Shown one piece after another: positions 6,790 through 12,999 of a stretch of DNA of 15,781 nucleotides. Each line of letters begins with the position of its first letter. Position 1 is the first letter of the stretch. The notes below the pieces were generated by a model. That model did not search any database. It was given only the letters and a program-made list of their open reading frames with translations, and was not told the DNA's origin. A program made the position numbers and the translations under genes. Source of the DNA: Marinilabiliales bacterium (lineage in GTDB: Bacteria > Bacteroidota > Bacteroidia > Bacteroidales > UBA12077); contig PKTC01000409.1 in the NCBI GenBank assembly GCA_002869305.1, positions 1 to 15,781 of the forward strand, in the 5' to 3' direction.

Positions 6790-9561
6790 ATGAAGTATAT
6801 TATTACGGCTTTAAGCCTGATCTGTAGTTTAAATTTATTTGGACAGTTGAGTATTGATGAAAAGGTAGATAGTGTTTTAAGTTTAATGTCTCTAGATGAA
6901 AAGATTGGACAGATGGCTCAAGTTGAAAAAGGAGAGCTAACAAATGCCAATGATATAGCAACATTTGGACTTGGTTCATTATTAAGTGGTGGAGGCTCTG
7001 CTCCCGCTTCGAATACGGTAACTGGATGGGCAGATATGTATGACAACTTTCAGGACATTGCCTTGCAAAGTAACCTACGTATTCCATTGATTTATGGAAT
7101 TGATGCAGTCCATGGCCATAATAATGTTTATGGTGCAGTATTATTTCCTCATAATATAGGGGTGGGATGTACATGGAATGCAGCACTTGTGAGAGAGGTA
7201 AATCAAATAGTTGCTAAAGAAGTTGCTGCCACTGGAATTGATTGGACTTTTGCTCCTTGCATTGCAGTACCTCGGAACGAGCGATGGGGAAGAACGTATG
7301 AAGGCTTTGGAGAAACTGCTGAGTTGCAAAAAATGATGGCAAAGGAATCCGTTCTTGGATTGCAAGGTACAGATTTAGGTTTAAATGAGACTATTCTTGC
7401 ATGTGCAAAACATTTTGTGGGAGATGGAGGTACAAGTGATGGAATTGATCAAGGTAATACCCAACTATCTGAAGAAATTCTTCGTGAGGTGCACATGGCC
7501 GGATATATCGACGCCATTGAGGCTGGTGTAGGATCAATTATGGCCTCATACAATAGTTGGAATGGAGAAAAATTACATCGACATGAATATTTATTAACAA
7601 CCGTACTTAAAAATGAATTGGGATTTGAGGGATTTGTTGTGTCTGACTGGAAAGGTGTTGATCAGGTTGATGAAGATTATCGTGAGGCTATAAAAAGAGC
7701 TGTCAATGCTGGAATTGATATGGTTATGGTGCCTGATCGATATGAAATTTTTATCGGTCATTTAAAGGATTTAGTACAAAACAATGAAGTAAGCATAAAC
7801 AGAATAAATGATGCGGTAAAAAGAATTTTAAGACAGAAATTCCTTTTAGATCTTTTCAAGAATCCCTATTCAGATAATACTTTAAGATCATTGGTTGGTT
7901 CAGCCGAACATAGGGCTGTTGCAAGGCAGGCAGTTAGAGAATCTATGGTGTTGTTAACTGCAAAAAACGATGTATTGCCATTAAATAAGAATAATCAAAA
8001 AATATTGGTAGCCGGCTCAATTGCAGCCGATTTAGGAGCTCAATGTGGCGGATGGTCCATTTATTGGCAAGGTTCTAATGGCAATATTACCACGGGTACA
8101 AATGTATTACAAGGAATTCAGAAGCTGGCAGAGACTAGTGAAATTGTTTATTCCGAATCAGGTGACTATGAAGGAGATATTGATGTTGCTGTTGTTGTTG
8201 TTGGAGAAAAAACTCCTTATGCAGAAGGTGCAGGAGATCGCAGCTCTCTTAATCTGGATCGAACAGATGTAAATTTGATTAAAAAGATCAAAGAAAAAGG
8301 AATTCCGGTAATAGCTGTTCTAATTTCAGGCAGACCCTTAATAATAGGAGAGATGCTTCCATATTCAGATGCTATTATAGCAGCTTGGTTGCCTGGAACT
8401 GAAGGCGATGGTATTGCAGAGGTCTTATTTGGTGATTACACTCCTACAGGTAAATTATCCCACTCTTGGCCTAAAAATATGGATCAGGTTCCAATAAATT
8501 ATGGTGACAATAGCTATTCTCCTTTGTTTGAATATAAACATGGATGGCAATATTTTCCTACTTCCGATTCTAGTGAAAGTGTGCTTCCATTTTCAGCTGT
8601 TACTAGTAACGATGGCAATTCTATTTTACTTGCACTTTCTGATTATATTACCACATTAAATTATGAAAGCAGTGATTTTGAAATGATAGTTGACAACAGT
8701 TCAGTTTCTACTCTAATCAGTTCAGTAAATATTTCTGATTTCGATAATAGTATTTTAAATATTTCTCTGAATCAATCATTGAAGGAAACAAACAGCATAG
8801 AAATATCATACTCAGGGAATGGTGTAATTTCAGGAAATGATACATTAGTTGTTTTCAATAACTATTATGTTCATAATGCTGTTGGACAAGGAGGTGCTAT
8901 ATTCGATATTCCGGGTAAAGTTGAAGCAGAAGATTATATTGAAATGTCTGGAATTCAAACAGAAGCATGCAGTGATGATGGGAATGGTTTAAATGTAGGA
9001 TACATTGAATCGGGCGATTGGATGAAATATAATATAAATGTTACACAAGAAGGTCTATATAATCTTAGGGCAAGAATATCAGGATACAATGAAGGAATAT
9101 TAAGCATAATTTTTAATGATTCGATAGAAGCATCCTTAAATTATTTATCAACAAATGGCTGGCAGAACTGGCAGGACTTTTCAACCGAAATTTATTTACA
9201 AGAAGGAAACAATGAAATGTTAGTTAAGGCTCGATCTAATGCATTCAATATCAATTATTTTGATTTTAGCTTAGTAAATTCTATAAGGGAAAACATCATA
9301 TCTATTAGTGAAATTAGTGTGTTTCCAAATCCGGTTGAATCAGAACTAAATATAAATTTTAAATCTGATTATAACCAGCACGTAAGTATAAAACTAATAA
9401 ATATTTCAGGCAGTATAATAAAGATCCTTTATACCGGAACTACAGATCAGGACTTGAACAGATTATCGTTTACACTCGATAATGATTTAACTCCAGGAAT
9501 CTACTTTATAGAAGTTAAAGACAAGAATAAAAGATATTTTAAGAAGATTTTGATAAAATAA
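6790..9561 (+). CDS. Secreted GH3 exo-beta-glucosidase with CBM6 and T9SS sorting domain
   Basis: Releases glucose from beta-glucans or their oligosaccharides outside the cell. 923 aa from the ATG at 6790. Order: signal peptide 1-19; GH3 barrel about 22-360 with FAPCIAVPRNERWGR, the KHF motif at 207-209 and nucleophile Asp286 in GFVVSDW; second GH3 domain about 385-575 with GGWSIYWQG and probable acid/base Glu479 in PYAEGAGD (by comparison with barley exo-hydrolase). Instead of the usual GH3 fibronectin-like domain there is a beta-sandwich at about 600-697 resembling SwmB-like linkers (ISYSGNGVISGNDTLVVF). CBM6 follows at about 703-828 (VEAEDY, Trp744, Trp791), then a T9SS type A C-terminal domain at about 842-923 (FPNP, GIYFIEV). 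The CTD predicts transit through the type IX pore rather than a lipoprotein anchor. It lies upstream of the regulator and susC and shares their promoter repeat. Exact linkage (beta-1,3 or 1,4) is not readable. Confidence 0.94.
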   Translation: MKYIITALSLICSLNLFGQLSIDEKVDSVLSLMSLDEKIGQMAQVEKGELTNANDIATFGLGSLLSGGGSAPASNTVTGWADMYDNFQDIALQSNLRIPLIYGIDAVHGHNNVYGAVLFPHNIGVGCTWNAALVREVNQIVAKEVAATGIDWTFAPCIAVPRNERWGRTYEGFGETAELQKMMAKESVLGLQGTDLGLNETILACAKHFVGDGGTSDGIDQGNTQLSEEILREVHMAGYIDAIEAGVGSIMASYNSWNGEKLHRHEYLLTTVLKNELGFEGFVVSDWKGVDQVDEDYREAIKRAVNAGIDMVMVPDRYEIFIGHLKDLVQNNEVSINRINDAVKRILRQKFLLDLFKNPYSDNTLRSLVGSAEHRAVARQAVRESMVLLTAKNDVLPLNKNNQKILVAGSIAADLGAQCGGWSIYWQGSNGNITTGTNVLQGIQKLAETSEIVYSESGDYEGDIDVAVVVVGEKTPYAEGAGDRSSLNLDRTDVNLIKKIKEKGIPVIAVLISGRPLIIGEMLPYSDAIIAAWLPGTEGDGIAEVLFGDYTPTGKLSHSWPKNMDQVPINYGDNSYSPLFEYKHGWQYFPTSDSSESVLPFSAVTSNDGNSILLALSDYITTLNYESSDFEMIVDNSSVSTLISSVNISDFDNSILNISLNQSLKETNSIEISYSGNGVISGNDTLVVFNNYYVHNAVGQGGAIFDIPGKVEAEDYIEMSGIQTEACSDDGNGLNVGYIESGDWMKYNINVTQEGLYNLRARISGYNEGILSIIFNDSIEASLNYLSTNGWQNWQDFSTEIYLQEGNNEMLVKARSNAFNINYFDFSLVNSIRENIISISEISVFPNPVESELNINFKSDYNQHVSIKLINISGSIIKILYTGTTDQDLNRLSFTLDNDLTPGIYFIEVKDKNKRYFKKILIK

Positions 9562-9691
9562 CAATGCTTGCATAGAGCTTATATTTATATACATATAGAT
9601 CTTATTACTGGTTTCATAGAATTTCACGATTGGTTAGTGAAGAAATCTTGTCCATTACAACCAGATTATAAAGGTAGTGTCATATTGCTAT
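9562..9691 (+). other. Gap between GH3 and regulator genes
   Basis: No 11-bp repeat array, no clear terminator hairpin after the GH3 stop and no RNA gene are visible. The regulator could be read through from GH3 or have its own promoter just inside the annotated 5' end (see 9744-9751). Confidence 0.4.
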
Positions 9692-12600
9692 ATGCGATAT
9701 AAGGTTTATTCTCAATTCCTTAAGAGTTATGCTATTAATTTGTTATTTTTGAAATTAGATGTAATTATAAAGTTGATTTTTGTGTTTAAGTCGATTAATA
9801 ATATTCTTTTTGTTCTGTTCTTTACATTGATTTGTTTAAATGGCAAATCTCAAATAAAGAGTGTTGGAATTCCTAACATAACAAATTTCTCGCGTCAAAA
9901 TTATCATGCAAGTACTCAGAATTGGTCTGCAATTCAAGATAAGCGAGGAATAATGTACTTTGGTAACAATGATGGATTACTTGAGTTTGATGGGGTTAAC
10001 TGGAGATTAATTCAAATGCCAAATTCTTCAGTAGTAAGGTCTATTGCTGCAGATAAATTGGGAAACATATATGTTGGTGCATTTGGAGAATTTGGTTTGC
10101 TAAAGGCTACTCCAAACGGAAAATTAAACTACACATCATTGGTAGATCTTATCCCTGGTGACATCAATGATTTTGGAGACATTTGGAAGATACACGAAAC
10201 AGATAATGGAATTATTTTCCAATCTTTTACTGAAATCTTTTTATACCATGATGGTAAAATTAAAGTAATAGCACAAAAAAGAGATTTTCATTTTAGTTTC
10301 TTTATTAACAATGAATTTTATATAACCGAAAGAAACAAAGGACTTCTTAAATTAAGAGATGAGAAATTAATACCAGTTAAAGGTGGAGACATTTTTAATA
10401 ACGACATCTGGACCATGCTTCCAATTGATAATAATAAGATTCTTATTGGAACATTAAATCATGGTTTATTCATTCTTGAAAATGAAAAAGTACAAAAATG
10501 GAATATTCCGGCAAATAATTTTTTAAAGCAGAATCAAATATATTGTGGAGTTAAGGTAAAAGATCATTTTGCCATCGGAACCATATTAAATGGACTTCTA
10601 ATAATAGATAAGGATGGTACGCCTGTACAGCATATAAACAGGGAGAAAGGATTACAAAACAACACTGTGTTAAGTATTTATGCCGATAATTATGATAATC
10701 TTTGGTTAGGTCTTGATAATGGCATCTATTATGTGGCTGTAAATAGTCCATTTACAAATATTGTAAATGAAAGTAAGATTGGTGCTGGCTATGTATCCTT
10801 CATATATCAAGACAAGCTATACCTTGGAACAAATCAAGGGTTATTTTATAAAAAGTGGGTTGAACCCATAGATCCTTTAAATGACAAGCTTGAATTTAAA
10901 ATTGTTGAAAATACACAGGGGCAGGTTTGGGACCTGTTTGAATATAATAACAAATTATTTTGTGGACACAACAATGGGACATATATTGTAGATAATGATA
11001 AGGCAGAATTAATTTCTGATGTACCCGGAGGATGGTTATTATTTAGTTTCCCTGATAAAGAAAATATAATGCTTCAAGGTACTTACACAGGTCTTTTACG
11101 ATATGAAAAGAAAGACAATACGACCTGGGACGTTAATAAAATTAGTGGCTTTAGTGAGTCTTGCCGCGTTATTGAATCCTATTTGAGTAAAGATTATTAC
11201 ACATTATGGATTAGCCATGGTTATAAAGGAATCTACAAAGTGGATCTAAGTAAGAACTTAGATAAAATTGGCAATTTAAGTTTTTATAATTCTGCAAATG
11301 GCTTATCAACAAATTTTGATAATAATGTCATAAAGTTTTATGACGAAATAATCTTTACAAATAGTACCGGCATTTATAGCTTCGATAATGAACAACAGAC
11401 TTTTGTTCCTAACAAAGAATTAAATCATTTGTTTGGGAACTCTGGTATATTACGAAAAATGGTTAAAGATAACAAAGGGCAGCTATGGTTTATTCAGGAT
11501 GATGAAATGGGAGTTGTTAAAAGACTTAGCGATGGAAATTATAAGATTAACAGAATCCCATATAAATCATTTGTAGGAAGTTTTGTGAGAAGCTTCGAAC
11601 ATCTTTTACCATATAACGACGAAAGCGTAATTGTGGCTACAGAAGATGGATTCTCTCACTTAAGCACAAGTTTTATAAAAGAGATTGATATTCCTTTTAA
11701 TACATTGATTAGATCAATTGAAACAACAAATGATAGTCTTTTTTTTGGAGGAGCATTTACCGATAGTATTGGGTTAATAACCATTCATCAAATGGAAAAT
11801 CAGGTTCAATATTTGGCATATAAAAGCAATAATATAAAGTTTGAGTTTTCTGCAACCGATTATGAACATTTAAATAATATAAGATATAAATATTATTTGG
11901 AGGGATTTGAAGAAGAATGGTCGGAATGGACTGATAAAACATATAAAGAATATACCAATTTACGAGAAGGGGATTATATTTTTCATTTAAAAGCAATGAA
12001 TGTGTTTGATATTGAGTCAGAAACTTCATCTTTTCAATTTTTCATTAATCCTCCCTGGTATCGATCAATCGTTGCATATAGCATGTATTTATTGTTAATC
12101 GCTTTTACTACTTGGATAGTGGTGCGAATAATAAGAAGAAGAATTGACCGCGAAAAGAAACTTCTTCAGCTTAAACAAAAAAAAGAGTTACATCAGCAAA
12201 AAATTAATCACGAAAATGAAGTTTTATCTGCGCAGCAGGAAATTGTAAAGTTGCGAAATGCAAAATTACGAGTTGAAAATGAAAGGAATAAGGCAGAGGT
12301 AGAACTAAAAACAAAAGAACTAGCTAGTTATGCGATGCAGGTTACACAAAAGAATGAATCTTTATTTGGCATTAAAGAACAATTAAAACATATTTCACAA
12401 AAGGTAAACCCCGATGCTCAGAAATACCTTCAAAAACTAATAAAAAATATTGAACAGAGTACCAACCAAAAAGATGATTGGGAAAAATTTGAAGGATATT
12501 TTGATCAAGTTTATGAAGACTTTACCAGACGACTAAGAGACCGCTTTCCTAATTTAACCCCAAATGATATTAAGTTGTGTGCATATCTAAGAATGAACTT

Positions 12601-12730
12601 ATCAACCAAAGAGATTGCTCCACTTCTTAATATATCTGTCCGAGGTGTAGAAGTCAGCCGATATAGGCTAAGAAAAAAACTTCAGATGCCTCAAAATGAG
12701 AATTTAATTGATTTTATGATGAATTTATAA
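9692..12730 (+). CDS. Membrane-tethered propeller / triple-tyrosine / LuxR-type transcriptional regulator
   Basis: A one-protein sensor and transcription factor, probably detecting a glycan in the periplasm and controlling the locus. Residue numbers count from the GTG at 9677 (1017 aa). Hydrophobic N-terminus, then about 60-710 of beta-propeller repeats (YFGNNDGLLEFDG, GNIYVGAFGEFG, NLWLGLDNGIYY), Y_Y_Y domain about 715-790 (RYKYYLEGFEEEWSEW), one membrane helix about 797-819, basic coiled coil about 822-900, and a LuxR/GerE-like helix-turn-helix about 955-1010 (LTPNDIKLCAYL, STKEIAPLLNIS, VEVSRYRLRKKL). There is no histidine-kinase or receiver domain, unlike hybrid two-component regulators. 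Start is uncertain: ATG 9692 is the only in-frame ATG before the conserved part, but GTG 9782 would leave a normal 24-residue signal peptide, and a perfect -7 box lies just upstream of it. It sits between its two presumed targets, GH3 and susC. Confidence 0.9.
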   Translation: MRYKVYSQFLKSYAINLLFLKLDVIIKLIFVFKSINNILFVLFFTLICLNGKSQIKSVGIPNITNFSRQNYHASTQNWSAIQDKRGIMYFGNNDGLLEFDGVNWRLIQMPNSSVVRSIAADKLGNIYVGAFGEFGLLKATPNGKLNYTSLVDLIPGDINDFGDIWKIHETDNGIIFQSFTEIFLYHDGKIKVIAQKRDFHFSFFINNEFYITERNKGLLKLRDEKLIPVKGGDIFNNDIWTMLPIDNNKILIGTLNHGLFILENEKVQKWNIPANNFLKQNQIYCGVKVKDHFAIGTILNGLLIIDKDGTPVQHINREKGLQNNTVLSIYADNYDNLWLGLDNGIYYVAVNSPFTNIVNESKIGAGYVSFIYQDKLYLGTNQGLFYKKWVEPIDPLNDKLEFKIVENTQGQVWDLFEYNNKLFCGHNNGTYIVDNDKAELISDVPGGWLLFSFPDKENIMLQGTYTGLLRYEKKDNTTWDVNKISGFSESCRVIESYLSKDYYTLWISHGYKGIYKVDLSKNLDKIGNLSFYNSANGLSTNFDNNVIKFYDEIIFTNSTGIYSFDNEQQTFVPNKELNHLFGNSGILRKMVKDNKGQLWFIQDDEMGVVKRLSDGNYKINRIPYKSFVGSFVRSFEHLLPYNDESVIVATEDGFSHLSTSFIKEIDIPFNTLIRSIETTNDSLFFGGAFTDSIGLITIHQMENQVQYLAYKSNNIKFEFSATDYEHLNNIRYKYYLEGFEEEWSEWTDKTYKEYTNLREGDYIFHLKAMNVFDIESETSSFQFFINPPWYRSIVAYSMYLLLIAFTTWIVVRIIRRRIDREKKLLQLKQKKELHQQKINHENEVLSAQQEIVKLRNAKLRVENERNKAEVELKTKELASYAMQVTQKNESLFGIKEQLKHISQKVNPDAQKYLQKLIKNIEQSTNQKDDWEKFEGYFDQVYEDFTRRLRDRFPNLTPNDIKLCAYLRMNLSTKEIAPLLNISVRGVEVSRYRLRKKLQMPQNENLIDFMMNL
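9744..9751 (+). promoter_or_regulatory. Candidate -7 box TATTTTTG, inside the annotated 5' end of the regulator
   Basis: A full match to TAnnTTTG, 30 bases before the GTG at 9782. No convincing -33 TTTG lies 19-21 bases upstream. If used, translation must begin at TTG 9773 or GTG 9782 and the preceding reading frame is leader sequence. Confidence 0.3.
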
Positions 12731-12866
12731 AACAGTTGCAAGGTACCAGATAATTAAGCGTATAGTCAGAATCATTTTATCATGCTTTAAATTGTTCATG
12801 TTGTAGTGATGTGTATAATAAGATGAATTTGTTAACATTCAGAAATACAGTATATTAAAATTTTAA

Positions 12867-12910
12867 TGATGTATTTTTGATGTAATACTGACGTAGTATT
12901 GAAGTGTTTG
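12867..12910 (+). promoter_or_regulatory. Phased 11-bp direct repeat array upstream of susC (4 units)
   Basis: Units begin at 12867, 12878, 12889 and 12900, exactly 11 bases apart: TGATGTATTTT, TGATGTAATAC, TGACGTAGTAT, TGAAGTGTTTG. The core is TGATGTA, decaying toward the promoter. The last unit starts 39 bases before the -7 box, the same distance as at GH3. All units are on the same face of the helix and in the same orientation, as expected for an activator binding head to tail next to RNA polymerase. Confidence 0.65.
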
Positions 12911-12915
12911 AATTA

Positions 12916-12946
12916 TTGACATTGGTGAGAATTATGCCTAAAATTG
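12916..12946 (+). promoter_or_regulatory. Candidate susC promoter (-33 TTG, -7 TAAAATTG)
   Basis: TTGAC begins at 12916 and TAAAATTG is at 12939-12946 (7 of 8 to TAnnTTTG), with 20 bases between the TTG and the -7 box. The implied start point is about 45-50 bases before the susC ATG. Confidence 0.45.
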
Positions 12947-12999
12947 TAATGCAAATTTAAACTTACAATAAAACAATTTTTAAAATAAGCTTAATCCCA

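Larger units (their letters stand above)
12731..12999 (+). other. 269-base region between regulator and susC
   Basis: No ORF and no hairpin-plus-T-run terminator after the regulator are seen. The first 130 bases are unassigned AT-rich sequence containing one isolated TGATGTG (12807-12813); the phased repeat array and the susC promoter follow, then a leader of about 50 bases ending in an A-rich stretch before the ATG. Confidence 0.5.

Noticed and set aside
6803..7365. Two overlapping minus-strand open frames inside the GH3 gene
   Set aside because: They are shadows of the conserved GH3 barrel; their peptides are low-complexity, rich in His, Tyr and Ser, without domain signals.
8045..8272. Plus-strand +1-frame open frame within GH3
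   Set aside because: It overlaps the conserved second GH3 domain in another frame; its Leu/Met-rich peptide comes from the GTTGTTGTT valine run.
10660..10676. AACACTGTGTT in the regulator, similar to the palindrome at 4820-4834
   Set aside because: It lies in coding sequence and the outer bases do not keep the full 15-bp symmetry; probably chance.
10551..12029. Minus-strand open frames inside the regulator gene (10551-10751, 11757-12029)
   Set aside because: They are antisense to propeller and Y_Y_Y coding sequence, with no start context or protein features supporting them.
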